The translations under genes and the position numbers were made by a program. From Caldatribacterium sp051549785 (GTDB lineage: Bacteria > Atribacterota > Atribacteria > Atribacterales > Caldatribacteriaceae), in the NCBI RefSeq assembly GCF_051549785.1, contig NZ_CP189974.1, positions 1,116,001 to 1,180,000 on the forward strand: a DNA stretch of 64,000 bases, read 5' to 3'. Below, piece by piece: positions 26,057-34,666 of this stretch. How positions within the stretch are numbered: the stretch's first letter is position 1; each line of letters starts with the position of its first letter. The notes below the pieces were generated by a model, which was not told the DNA's origin, searched no databases, and saw only the letters and a program-made list of their open reading frames with translations.

Positions 26057-26526
26057 GCCTGGGATACGATATCCATCCTCTTGTTGAGGGGCGCAGGCTC
26101 GTTCTCGGGGGTGTGCTCATCCCCTTTGAACGGGGACTTTTGGGTCATTCTGACGGAGATGTGGTGTGCCATGCGCTTATGGACAGTCTCCTTGGGGCCT
26201 GTGGTCTTGGAGACATAGGGGAGTTTTTCCCGCCTCAGGACCCGAAATGGCGTGATGCGGAGAGCATCAGACTCCTTGAGGACGTGGTGGTGAGGGTTCG
26301 GGAAAAAGGGTGGGACATCGGGAACGTGGATGTCATGCTTGTTGCCGAAAAACCCAGAATTGCCCCCTTTGTGGCCCGCATCCGGGAAAGCCTTGCCCGG
26401 GTTCTGGGTGTGCCTGAAGAGCAGGTTGGTTTCAAGGTCACGACCAACGAGGGCCTCGGGAGCATTGGAAGGGGTGAAGGAATGTGCTGTTTTGCCGTCA
26501 GTCTCCTGGTGCAAAGGAAGCCGTAG
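26038..26526 (+). CDS. ispF: 2-C-methyl-D-erythritol 2,4-cyclodiphosphate synthase
   Basis: IspF cyclises the product of IspE in the same pathway. The 162-residue protein has GYDIHPLVEGR with the metal ligands Asp and His, GHSDGDVVCHALMDSLLGACGLGDIG, and the TTNEGLGSIGRGEG stretch near the C-terminus. It overlaps ispD by 19 bases, so the two are coupled. ispE is not in the window. Confidence 0.96.
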   Translation: MVPYRVGLGYDIHPLVEGRRLVLGGVLIPFERGLLGHSDGDVVCHALMDSLLGACGLGDIGEFFPPQDPKWRDAESIRLLEDVVVRVREKGWDIGNVDVMLVAEKPRIAPFVARIRESLARVLGVPEEQVGFKVTTNEGLGSIGRGEGMCCFAVSLLVQRKP

Positions 26527-27242
26527 GAATTTTGCTCCTTGTGGTGTTTGGGGTTTTTGTCGCGGCACCGTCTGCGCAGGCGCAACCAAAACTCTCTCTT
26601 GCGGAGGAACGGGGTGTTTTCGTCATTCTCGCTGATGGACGGGTACTGTTGCGCGTTCGCTTTCGCGGGTCCTATGCTTCCTGCGAGGAGCGGGCAAAAG
26701 CCATCCTCAAACGGCTCCAGGAGGTGTTCGCCGCTTCGTGGAAAAGTCCTCCCACTTTTCGCATTGTGCGGGAGCAAAGCGGGGCTTTCAGTGCGTTCTG
26801 CGGTGGAAAAAGGCTCTTTTCCGTTTTCTGGGAGGATGCTCGCTCCAACTCTTCCAATCCGCTGGACCTTGCCATCCTGTGGTTGAACGAAGTCCAGATG
26901 GCCTTTTACGGGGTATCCGAAGGAACATGCGAGGTGGAGAAGGCGTTCACCGGTCTTGCCTCTTTTTGCCATCCGAAATTCGATGGGCGAAAGACCTCCT
27001 CAGGTGAGACCTACAGCTCATACGCCTTCACCGCGGCGCATCGAACCCTTCCCCTGGGGAGTGTGCTCCTGGTGACCAATCCCAGGAACGGGAAGCGCGT
27101 GGTAGTGAAGGTCAACGATCGTGGTCCCTGGCGGAAGAACCGGGTGGTGGACCTCTCCCTCGTCGCGGCGAAAGCTTTGGGGATTGAAGGGGCAGGAGTG
27201 GACAGTGTCCGTATCGAGGTGATTCGGTGGAAGAAAAGGTGA
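26484..27242 (+). CDS. RlpA-like septal ring lytic transglycosylase domain protein
   Basis: The 252-residue protein begins with a signal peptide (hydrophobic GILLLVVFGVFVAAPSAQA, cleavage likely after AQA) and ends with a double-psi beta-barrel RlpA domain: TGLASFCHPKFDGRKTSSGE, AAHRTLPLGSVLLVTN, and VKVNDRGPW, then RVVDLSLVAAKALGI. RlpA cleaves peptide-free peptidoglycan in some bacteria. The middle 100 residues match nothing I know. GTG 26484 lies inside ispF with AGGGGTGA upstream. The lipobox Cys of typical RlpA is absent, so it is probably secreted. Confidence 0.88.
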   Translation: MLFCRQSPGAKEAVGILLLVVFGVFVAAPSAQAQPKLSLAEERGVFVILADGRVLLRVRFRGSYASCEERAKAILKRLQEVFAASWKSPPTFRIVREQSGAFSAFCGGKRLFSVFWEDARSNSSNPLDLAILWLNEVQMAFYGVSEGTCEVEKAFTGLASFCHPKFDGRKTSSGETYSSYAFTAAHRTLPLGSVLLVTNPRNGKRVVVKVNDRGPWRKNRVVDLSLVAAKALGIEGAGVDSVRIEVIRWKKR

Positions 27243-28702
27243 GGACCCGCTTTGCGCCAAGCCCCACAGGATTTTTGCACCTCGGGAGCGCACGCACAGC
27301 ACTCTTCAACTGGGCCTTTGCCCGGAAAGCAAAGGGAGCATTTGTGCTCCGAATCGAGGACACCGACCCCCTTCGATCGCGGGAAGAATTCGTTCAGGCC
27401 ATATGTGGGGATCTGGCCTGGCTTGGTGTGGATTGGGACGAGGGTCCCGACAAGGGAGGACCCTTTGGCCCCTACCGTCAGTCGGAACGGAGGGCGATTT
27501 ATGAAGAATTCTTGAGGAAGCTCCAGAGGAAAGGGTATGTCTACCCCTGTTACTGCACCGCCGAAGAACTGGAGAGGGAACGGGAAGAAGCCCTTGAGGA
27601 AGGTCGACCACCCCGGTACTCCCGCCGCTGCCTCTTCCTCACTCCCAAGGAGCGGAGGATTCTTGAGAGGGAAGGCCGGAGGCCTTCATGGCGTTTTCGT
27701 GTTCCCCTGGGGAGAACAGTCACCGTCGAGGATCTGGTGCGAGGACGGGTGAGCTTCGCCACCGATGCGCTCACCGACGTTATTCTCGTGAGACCAGACG
27801 GTCTTCCCACGTACAATTTCGCCTGCGTGGTGGATGATGCGCTCATGCGTATCACCCATGTTCTGCGGGGGGAAGAGCACCTTCCCAATACGCCTTACCA
27901 GGTGCTCCTGTACGAGGCTTTGGGATTTCCACCTCCCCTCTTCGCCCATGTTCCCGTCATTCTCTCCCCGGATGGGGCAAAGCTGAGCAAGCGATCCGGG
28001 GATACGAGCCTTCGCTTTTTCCGGGAAGAGGGTTTCCTTAAGGAAGCGCTCCTCAACTACCTCCTGACCCTTGGGCATTCCTTCCCCGGGGAGAAAGAAC
28101 TTCTCCCTCAGGAAGAACTCGTTGCACTTTTCGACCTCCGGAGAATACGCAAGAGCAACGCAATTTTTGACATCGCAAGGCTTACCTGGATGAATCGGGT
28201 GTATCTGCGGGAACTCCCCCTGGAAGTTCTGAGGGAACGGGTACGGGCCTTTGCAGGGACAATGTGGGAAGCGTGGGAGAAAACCCTTGGAGAGGAACGT
28301 CTCCTCAGGCTCCTTGCGCTCTTTCAGGAGGAAGCCTCGACCTTGAAAGACCTCGTACTTTCTCTCTCCCTTGCCCTTGGGGAGACAAAGGCCCTGGCAG
28401 GGGAAAACAAGGCCCTCCTTCCCACGATTTCTCTGGTGCTTTCCAGGATTCCTGAGGATACCTTTGCAGACGAGACACACCTTCGGGAGGAACTCCGTAG
28501 GGCACAGAAAGAGAGCGGCATTCCTCCCCGGATGTTCTATCGTACTTTGCGGGTTCTCCTCATAGGGCGGGAGGAAGGGCCAGAACTCCACCGCCTTCTC
28601 TGGGCTCTGGGGAAAAGGAGGGTGCTGGAGAGCCTTGAGCAATTCACTCAAAGAGTAGGGAGTGACCATGGAGATTCGACTCTTCAATACTCTGACCCTT
28701 GA
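27227..28702 (+). CDS. gltX: Glutamate-tRNA ligase
   Basis: The class I signature is FAPSPTGFLHLGSART (HIGH region), with RIEDTD, and the KMSKS equivalent is KLSKRSG. The 491-residue length is standard. Whether it also charges tRNA-Gln cannot be told from sequence alone; no gatCAB or glnS is in the window. GTG 27227 overlaps the rlpA-like gene by 16 bases and the 3' end overlaps cysS by 35. Confidence 0.95.
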   Translation: MEEKVRTRFAPSPTGFLHLGSARTALFNWAFARKAKGAFVLRIEDTDPLRSREEFVQAICGDLAWLGVDWDEGPDKGGPFGPYRQSERRAIYEEFLRKLQRKGYVYPCYCTAEELEREREEALEEGRPPRYSRRCLFLTPKERRILEREGRRPSWRFRVPLGRTVTVEDLVRGRVSFATDALTDVILVRPDGLPTYNFACVVDDALMRITHVLRGEEHLPNTPYQVLLYEALGFPPPLFAHVPVILSPDGAKLSKRSGDTSLRFFREEGFLKEALLNYLLTLGHSFPGEKELLPQEELVALFDLRRIRKSNAIFDIARLTWMNRVYLRELPLEVLRERVRAFAGTMWEAWEKTLGEERLLRLLALFQEEASTLKDLVLSLSLALGETKALAGENKALLPTISLVLSRIPEDTFADETHLREELRRAQKESGIPPRMFYRTLRVLLIGREEGPELHRLLWALGKRRVLESLEQFTQRVGSDHGDSTLQYSDP

Positions 28703-30101
28703 AAAGGACGTTTTTGTTCCGGTTGAGCAGGGGAAAGTTCGTTTCTACGTGTGCGGTCCGACGGTGTATGACCTCATCCACATCGGGAACGCCCGGGTTT
28801 TCGTGCTCTTTGACGCCCTCCGGAGGTTCCTGGAACAAGTGGGCTATGAGGTGCTTTTTGTTCAGAACTTCACCGATATCGATGACAAGATTATCCGGAA
28901 GGCTCAGGAACTTGGGAGGGACCCGAAAGAAGTGGCCGAGCAGTACATCGCAGAATACTGGCATGACGCTGAAGCGTTGAGGGTGCGACGGGCAACGGTG
29001 CATCCCAGGGCTACGGACCACATCCCTGAAATCATTGCCCTTATCAGGAAACTTGAAGAAAAGGGCTTCACCTATGTGGTCGACGGGGATGTCCTCTTTG
29101 ACGTCTCTCGCTTTCCCCACTACGGGAAGCTCTCTCGAAAACGCATTGAGGAGCTCCAGGAAGGCGCCCGGGTAGAAGCCCGGTACGCCAAGCGGAACCC
29201 GGCGGATTTTGTACTCTGGAAGAGCGCAAAACCCGGTGAGCCCTTCTGGGAGAGCCCCTGGGGGAAGGGTCGCCCTGGCTGGCACATCGAGTGTTCAGCG
29301 ATGGCCATGAAGTACCTTGGAGAGACACTGGACATCCATGCTGGAGGAGTGGACCTTATCTTCCCGCACCATGAGAACGAAATTGCCCAGAGTGAGGCGG
29401 CCACGGGGAAGCCCTTTGTCCGGTACTTCCTCCACAACGGGTACGTCAACATTCACGCCGAGAAAATGTCCAAATCCCTGGGGAACATCATCACGGTCCG
29501 CGAGCTCACAAAAAGGTATAACCCCAAAGCCCTGCGCCTTGCCCTCTTTGGCACCCATTACCGCAATCCCATCAATATCGACGAAGCACTTCTTGAGTCG
29601 TCTGCGCAGTTTCTGGAGCGGACGAAGAACTTCCTGAGGAACTTTGCCTTTATCCGGCGTAAGGTTCGGGAAAACCCGCGGTGGCAGGCCGAAAGAGAAG
29701 GTGATGTTGTTGGGGAAGTTGAGAGATTCTCCTCGCTTTTTTTCAGAGCGCTGGCCGACGATTTCAACACGCCTCAGGCCCTGGGGGTTTTAGGGGATTT
29801 CATGCGCTTCGGTAACCAGTACCTTCTCCCGGCGCGGGGACGATGGAGCGAGGAAGCCCTCGAGGCGATGGCTGCTTTTCTTGACACTGTGGAGGAGATT
29901 CTCGGTATTGTCCCCTGGGAAGAAGTGGGGGCTGAGGACCGGGAGGTCCAGGAACTTGTGGAGGAACGGGAGCAGGCCCGGAGAGCAAGAAACTGGGCAC
30001 AGGCTGATGCTCTGCGGGAACGCATTAAGGCTTTGGGGTATGTGGTTGAGGATACTCCTCTTGGGCCCCGCTGGTACAGGCAGGAGGAAAAGGAAGCGTG
30101 A
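28668..30101 (+). CDS. cysS: Cysteine-tRNA ligase
   Basis: CysRS charges tRNA-Cys. The class I motif is IHIGNARVF, the KMSKS loop is EKMSKSLGN, and the zinc site includes the Cys of YVCGPTVYD and the GRPGWHIECSAM region. ATG 28668 gives a 477-residue protein; GTG 28662 is possible. The cognate tRNA-Cys gene is at 48173-48248. The gltX-cysS-rlmB order resembles that of Firmicutes. Confidence 0.96.
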   Translation: MEIRLFNTLTLEKDVFVPVEQGKVRFYVCGPTVYDLIHIGNARVFVLFDALRRFLEQVGYEVLFVQNFTDIDDKIIRKAQELGRDPKEVAEQYIAEYWHDAEALRVRRATVHPRATDHIPEIIALIRKLEEKGFTYVVDGDVLFDVSRFPHYGKLSRKRIEELQEGARVEARYAKRNPADFVLWKSAKPGEPFWESPWGKGRPGWHIECSAMAMKYLGETLDIHAGGVDLIFPHHENEIAQSEAATGKPFVRYFLHNGYVNIHAEKMSKSLGNIITVRELTKRYNPKALRLALFGTHYRNPINIDEALLESSAQFLERTKNFLRNFAFIRRKVRENPRWQAEREGDVVGEVERFSSLFFRALADDFNTPQALGVLGDFMRFGNQYLLPARGRWSEEALEAMAAFLDTVEEILGIVPWEEVGAEDREVQELVEEREQARRARNWAQADALRERIKALGYVVEDTPLGPRWYRQEEKEA

Positions 30102-30853
30102 CGGAGTACATTTACGGGCGGCATCCGGTCTTTGAGGCCCTTCGGGCCCGGCGCCGGGTGTTCGAAAAACTCTTGCTTGCGAGGAACACCCACGGGGACC
30201 TTGTGCGACGTATCGAAAGCCTTGCTACAAGTCTTGGAGTTCCTGTGGAACGGGTGGAACACGAGGTTCTGGAGAATCTCGTGGGGAGGGATGCCGTCCA
30301 TCAGGGAGTTGTTCTCCTCTGTGGGGAGAAGAAGGGTTTTTCCTGGAAGGACCTCCTTGAGCGTGCTCGGAATCGACGGGACGCCCTGGTGCTCTTTGTG
30401 GACCGGGTGGAGGACCCGAGGAACCTCGGAGCCATCATCCGGACGGCCGCTTTTTTTGGTGTCGATGGGGTTGTGGTGAGCAAAGCCCGTTCGGCGCCGC
30501 TTGGTGCTCAAGCGGTGAAGGCTGCTGCAGGGGGCCTGGAGGTTGCGGAAGTCATCCAGGTGAACAACTTTACCGAAATTGTACGTGCTTTCCAGGAAAA
30601 AGGCTTTGTCATCGTGGGTCTTGAGGTGGATGGGGAGCAATGCATCTGGGACATCGACCCTGGCCCCTTTCCGGTTGGCCTTGTGGTGGGTGGGGAGAAC
30701 GAGGGCATCCGGAGGATTGTTCGTTCCCTCTGCGATTATACGGTGCGGATTCCCGGGAAAGGATTGGTTTCCTCCCTCAACGTTTCTGTAGCCACGGGCA
30801 TTGCGCTCTATGAGGTGATTCGGCGGAGGAATCGTTCTACGAAAACATCTTGA
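30098..30853 (+). CDS. rlmB: 23S rRNA 2'-O-ribose methyltransferase RlmB/TrmH family
   Basis: A SpoU-class knotted methyltransferase of 251 residues. The three SPOUT motifs are seen as DRVEDPRNLGAIIRTAAFFG, VVGGENEGIRRIV and IPGKGLVSSLNVSVATGIALYE. The N-terminal domain (YIYGRHPVFEALRAR) fits RlmB, which methylates G2251 of 23S rRNA. The start GTG overlaps the cysS stop by four bases. Confidence 0.93.
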   Translation: MTEYIYGRHPVFEALRARRRVFEKLLLARNTHGDLVRRIESLATSLGVPVERVEHEVLENLVGRDAVHQGVVLLCGEKKGFSWKDLLERARNRRDALVLFVDRVEDPRNLGAIIRTAAFFGVDGVVVSKARSAPLGAQAVKAAAGGLEVAEVIQVNNFTEIVRAFQEKGFVIVGLEVDGEQCIWDIDPGPFPVGLVVGGENEGIRRIVRSLCDYTVRIPGKGLVSSLNVSVATGIALYEVIRRRNRSTKTS

Positions 30854-30900
30854 TGCGCATTGCATCAGAAAGACAATTGGCTGAGTGAGGAGGCTTCAGT

Positions 30901-32283
30901 GTGGTGAAGGAACTCAGTGTGCGAAGGGGCGATGTTTTCGAGGGAGAGGTGCTCGATTTTGCGCTCCCGGAATGCCAGGGAGTTCTGAAGAGAAACGGCT
31001 TTGTGGTCTTTGTTCCCCTCGTTCTTGAGGGCGAATTCTGCCGGGTGGAGGTCGAAAAGGTCAAGCGGAGCTTTGCCACGGGAAAGGCCCTTGAGGTACT
31101 CAGGACTTCCCCTGCCCGCGTCACCCCTCCCTGCCCGCATTTCCTTGAGGGGTGTGGGGGATGCCAGTTGCAGTTTGTCCAGTACGAGGAGCAAGTTCGC
31201 TTGAAAAGGAAGCACGCTCTAAACATCCTCGAGCGCATTGGGGGAGTTGCTCTAGAAAAAGTTCACTGTGAGGAGTTTGTCCTCTCCCCCCGGGCTTTTG
31301 AGTACCGAAACAAAATGGAGTTCACCTTTGGGGAGAAAGACGGCGAGCTTGTACTTGGTCTTCGTCCGGCCAACCGCTTCTGGGACGTTGTGGACCTTAA
31401 GACGTGTCTCCTTATGCGGCGGGACCTTGTGGAAAGGCTCCTTGAATTCACCAGGGAGTACGGGAAGAAACACCGGATCCCCGGGTACGACCCGGTGCAA
31501 AAAGTAGGGGTTTTGCGGAACCTCCTTGTGCGGTACAGTCCCACAACCGGTGAGCTCCTTGTGGGTCTTGCCACGAGGAGTTTCGACCTCCCGGAAAAGG
31601 CATTCCTCGTGGGGACGCTCCGGGAGATGTTCCCAAAACTGCGGGGGATTGTGCACATCGTCAACAATTCCCCGGCCAGCGCACTGATTTTTGAAGAGAA
31701 ACACGTTCTCTGGGGGGAACCCTACTTTTTTGAGAACGTTGGCCGCTTGAGTTTCCGGGTCTCTATCGAGAGTTTCTTCCAGGTGAATTCCTTGCTCTGC
31801 GAAGCGCTGTACGCCAAGGTTCGGGAGTACGCCCTTGCCGATGGCCCGGTGACGACTGCTCTTGACCTCTACTGTGGTGGAGGAGGTATTGGCCTTTTTG
31901 TGGCCGATGCAGTGGAGAAGGTCGTGGGAGTGGAGGAGAACCCCAAAGCTGTGGAAGACGCCTTTGAGAACGCAAAAAGGAACGGCCGGACGAACTTCAC
32001 CTGTATCTTAGGAAGGGTGGAGAAACTCCTCGCCTCTTCGCGCTTCCATGTGGATGTGGTCATCGTGGATCCTCCCCGGGCAGGCCTTGACAAGAAAGTC
32101 GTCCAGCGAGTGTCTTCCCTTGCCCCGAAAAAGGTGGTCTATGTGTCCTGCAACATCGGAACCTTTGCTCGGGATGTGGCCCTTTTCAGAGACCGGGGGT
32201 ATAACCTGATGAAGCTGGCGTTCTTCGACCTCTTTCCCCAGACGCCGTATTTTGAGACGGTGGCGCTCCTTGTTCAGAGGTGA
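30901..32283 (+). CDS. rlmD: 23S rRNA (uracil-C5) methyltransferase, RlmD/TrmA family
   Basis: The 460-residue protein has an N-terminal TRAM-like region, an iron-sulfur motif (CPHFLEGCGGC, with a further Cys in LKTCLL), the SAM motif ALDLYCGGGGIGLF, DPPRAGLD and the catalytic VSCNIGTFARD. These mark an RNA m5U methyltransferase; the exact target (U1939, U747 or tRNA U54) cannot be fixed from sequence. It starts with tandem GTG codons. Confidence 0.92.
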   Translation: MVKELSVRRGDVFEGEVLDFALPECQGVLKRNGFVVFVPLVLEGEFCRVEVEKVKRSFATGKALEVLRTSPARVTPPCPHFLEGCGGCQLQFVQYEEQVRLKRKHALNILERIGGVALEKVHCEEFVLSPRAFEYRNKMEFTFGEKDGELVLGLRPANRFWDVVDLKTCLLMRRDLVERLLEFTREYGKKHRIPGYDPVQKVGVLRNLLVRYSPTTGELLVGLATRSFDLPEKAFLVGTLREMFPKLRGIVHIVNNSPASALIFEEKHVLWGEPYFFENVGRLSFRVSIESFFQVNSLLCEALYAKVREYALADGPVTTALDLYCGGGGIGLFVADAVEKVVGVEENPKAVEDAFENAKRNGRTNFTCILGRVEKLLASSRFHVDVVIVDPPRAGLDKKVVQRVSSLAPKKVVYVSCNIGTFARDVALFRDRGYNLMKLAFFDLFPQTPYFETVALLVQR

Positions 32284-32302
32284 GAAAAATCGCCACAAGG
32301 TC

Positions 32303-32331
32303 TTGCAAAAGCCCGTAAAGCCCAGTAAAGT
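32303..32331 (+). promoter_or_regulatory. Likely promoter of the aminotransferase gene
   Basis: TTGCAA (32303-32308), 17-base spacer, TAAAGT (32326-32331), each four of six matches to consensus. It lies in the 74-base gap after rlmD. Confidence 0.5.
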
Positions 32332-32357
32332 ATTGCCAACAGGGCAGGTGAAAGGGT

Positions 32358-33584
32358 ATGAGAATCACGGAGGGTATAAAGAAGGTCGCCAATCTCAAGG
32401 CTTGCGTGGCGGATCGGGTTTGCCGGCTCCGGGGGGAGGGGGCTTTTGAGATTCTGGCACTCGTGAAACAGCTCGAGAAGCAGGGCAAGGACATCATTCA
32501 TCTTGAAATTGGGGAACCGGACTTCGATACTCCGGAGAACGTGAAAGAGCGGGCAATTCAGGCCATCCGCGAGGGACACACGTACTACGTCCCTTCTGCC
32601 GGGATAGACGAGCTCAGGGAAGCGGTCTGTGTGTACATGAAAAGGAGCCGGGGTATTGATGTTTCCCCGGAAGAAGTTATCATCACCCCCGGGGCAAAAC
32701 CGGTGATTTTCCTGAGTTTCCTTCTCCTCCTCGAAGAGGGCGATGAGGTCATCTATCCGGACCCGGGTTTCCCTGCTTACCGTTCGATCATCGACTTCGT
32801 CGGCGCGAAGGCCGTTCCGCTTCGTCTCCGGGAGGAGAACGACTTCCGGGTGGATGTTGAGGAGCTCCGGCGCCTGGTTACTCCCAGGACGAAAATGATC
32901 GTTCTGAACTCTCCCGGGAATCCTACGGGGTCGGTTCTGACCCGTGAGGACATGGCGGAAATCGCCCGTATCGCCGAGGAAGAGGACCTTCTCATTTTCA
33001 CCGACGAGGTCTACAGCGAAATCATCTATGACGAGCCCCATGTGAGCATCCTCCAGTTTCCCGGGATGAAAGAGCGTACCATTCTCCTTGACGCTTTCTC
33101 GAAGACCTTTGCCATGACCGGATGGCGCCTGGGATACGCCGTTCTCCCCAGAGAACTCGCTCCCCTTCTTGCGCTCCTTGTGACGAACTCGAACTCCTGC
33201 ACCTGCACCTTCACCCAGATGGCGGGAGTGGAAGCACTCCTCAATGGCGAAGACGCCGTCCGGAAGATGGTTGCCGAGTTCCGCCGCCGCAGGGATTTCC
33301 TCGTGGAGCGTATGCGGGAGATTGAGGGCTTGACCTTTGTGAAACCCCGGGGTGCCTTCTACATCTTCCCGAACATCACCGCCTTCGGGCTTTCCTCTCA
33401 GGAGATGATGCGCTATCTCCTTGAGGAAGCTGGGGTCGCTACAGTACCGGGGACGGCTTTTGGAGAGTACGGAGAAGGGTATATCCGGATTTCGTTCTCC
33501 AATTCCCTTGAGAACCTTGCGAAAGCCATGGACCGGATTGAGGAGGCTCTGAAAAAGCTCAGACGGGGAGGAGAAGGGGCATGA
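32358..33584 (+). CDS. Class I pyridoxal-phosphate aminotransferase (AspC family)
   Basis: A 408-residue fold-type I aminotransferase. Motifs include LEIGEPDFDTPENV, SPGNPTGSVL, the FTDEVYSEI Asp-Tyr pair, the PLP lysine in DAFSKTFAMTGWRLGY and the substrate-binding Arg in YIRISFSNS. It is close to bacterial aspartate aminotransferases, but the amino donor cannot be assigned. About 18 N-terminal residues precede the usual start of the domain. The ATG has GGCAGGTGAAAGGGT upstream. Confidence 0.93.
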   Translation: MRITEGIKKVANLKACVADRVCRLRGEGAFEILALVKQLEKQGKDIIHLEIGEPDFDTPENVKERAIQAIREGHTYYVPSAGIDELREAVCVYMKRSRGIDVSPEEVIITPGAKPVIFLSFLLLLEEGDEVIYPDPGFPAYRSIIDFVGAKAVPLRLREENDFRVDVEELRRLVTPRTKMIVLNSPGNPTGSVLTREDMAEIARIAEEEDLLIFTDEVYSEIIYDEPHVSILQFPGMKERTILLDAFSKTFAMTGWRLGYAVLPRELAPLLALLVTNSNSCTCTFTQMAGVEALLNGEDAVRKMVAEFRRRRDFLVERMREIEGLTFVKPRGAFYIFPNITAFGLSSQEMMRYLLEEAGVATVPGTAFGEYGEGYIRISFSNSLENLAKAMDRIEEALKKLRRGGEGA

Positions 33585-33730
33585 AGATTGTGCTTTCGGA
33601 ATTCAAGCGAAAGGGAAGCCCTCTGAGTCGGGCGGAGGAGCAAGCGCTTTTGCAGAAAATCATCGACCTTCTCTGCCTCGAGGGTCTTGAGTTTGAGCTA
33701 AAAGTCGAGGAGATGGAACGCCAGGACTGA
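33581..33730 (+). CDS. Small hypothetical protein (49 residues)
   Basis: ATG 33581 overlaps the aminotransferase stop (ATGA). The product begins MKIVLSEFKRKGSPLSRAEE and ends EFELKVEEMERQD; it is charged, helical-looking and has no signal peptide. The SD GGGGAGGAGAAGGGG lies just upstream. I do not recognise it. Its last 71 bases overlap the 3' end of the convergent eamA gene. Confidence 0.6.
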   Translation: MKIVLSEFKRKGSPLSRAEEQALLQKIIDLLCLEGLEFELKVEEMERQD

Positions 33731-34577
33731 GGCGTAGCTGCGTGGTGAGGATGCCAAGGAGAATGAGGCTGCATCCGGCGATGCCTCGCCCTGTGAGGCG
33801 TTCCCCAAAAAGGAGATACGAGAAAAGCGCGGCGAAGACCGGCTCGGCAACGAACACGATCCCTGCATGGGTTGCAGAAGTGTAGCGCTGGGCAACCTTC
33901 TGCACGGTGAAGGCGATTCCCGTTGCCACAACGCCAAGGAACACGATGCTCCCCCAGGCGGAAAATCCCTGGGGGAGCATGCGTTCTTCCCCGAAGAGAG
34001 CCCCGGAAAGCGCGCTGAAGAGCGCCACTGCTCCCATTTCGACGGTCGCCAGGGCAAAGGCGTCGTTGCTTTTTGCGAACTGCTCAACAAGGACAATCTG
34101 CAGCGCATAGGCTACCGCTCCGAGGAAAGTCAGGAAGTCTCCCACGGAAAGTGACGTCTCCTCTCCGTCCCCACTGGTCAAAAGGAAAAGCCCAAAGAGC
34201 GCAAGGGCAATGCTTGCAGGAAGCGTCCTCTCCAGCCGTGTCCGAAGGATCACGAGGGCGAAAATCGGCACGATGAGCGTGCAGAACCCGGTGATGAACG
34301 CCGAGCGTGCCGGAGTGACGTAAAGAAGCCCCAGGGTCTGGAAAAGGTACCCCAAAAAGAGCGCTCCCCCAAGGAGCGTCCCGGAAAAAAGCACCCTGAA
34401 GGTCTTCGGTCGGGAAAAGACGAGAAGCACCCCGAAGGCCACGAGGAACCTCCACAAAAGTATGGCCAGGGGAGGGGTGCTCGCGAGGAGGTGCTTCACG
34501 GTCACAAACGTCCCTCCCCAGATAACGGTTACCCCAAGGAGAGCGAAATCGGCAAGGAGAGTTTTCCGCTCAATCAT
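33660..34577 (-). CDS. EamA family (DMT) transporter
   Basis: A 305-residue protein with ten hydrophobic segments in two EamA repeats; GVTVIWGGTFVTVKH opens repeat 1 and FLGVVATGIAFTVQKVAQRY lies in repeat 2. The substrate cannot be inferred; the family exports amino acids and other metabolites. It is transcribed away from the chemoreceptor gene and may have a leaderless mRNA. The C-terminal 20 residues overlap the small gene on the other strand. Confidence 0.9.
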   Translation of the reverse strand: MIERKTLLADFALLGVTVIWGGTFVTVKHLLASTPPLAILLWRFLVAFGVLLVFSRPKTFRVLFSGTLLGGALFLGYLFQTLGLLYVTPARSAFITGFCTLIVPIFALVILRTRLERTLPASIALALFGLFLLTSGDGEETSLSVGDFLTFLGAVAYALQIVLVEQFAKSNDAFALATVEMGAVALFSALSGALFGEERMLPQGFSAWGSIVFLGVVATGIAFTVQKVAQRYTSATHAGIVFVAEPVFAALFSYLLFGERLTGRGIAGCSLILLGILTTQLRLSPGVPSPRLLAQTQDPRGREGR

Positions 34578-34583
34578 GGCGGT

Positions 34584-34592
34584 ATTGTAGCA
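34584..34592 (-). promoter_or_regulatory. Extended -10 promoter of eamA
   Basis: On the minus strand TGCTACAAT (TACAAT at 34589-34584) ends six bases before the A of the eamA ATG (34577). The predicted transcription start therefore coincides with the start codon. No good -35 is seen. Confidence 0.6.
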
Positions 34593-34601
34593 TAGGAGCG
34601 C

Positions 34602-34628
34602 TAAAAGTTTCGGGGAAGGTGACGATAA
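34602..34628 (+). promoter_or_regulatory. Sigma-28 (FliA/SigD) type promoter of the chemoreceptor gene
   Basis: TAAA (34602-34605), exactly 15 bases, then GACGATAA (34621-34628). The known consensus is TAAA-N15-GCCGATAA; four of four and seven of eight positions match. It lies 39 bases before a gene class normally under this sigma factor. Confidence 0.75.
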
Positions 34629-34666
34629 TAAGCGGGTAGAAAATATGCGGAAAGGAGGAGTTGCCT

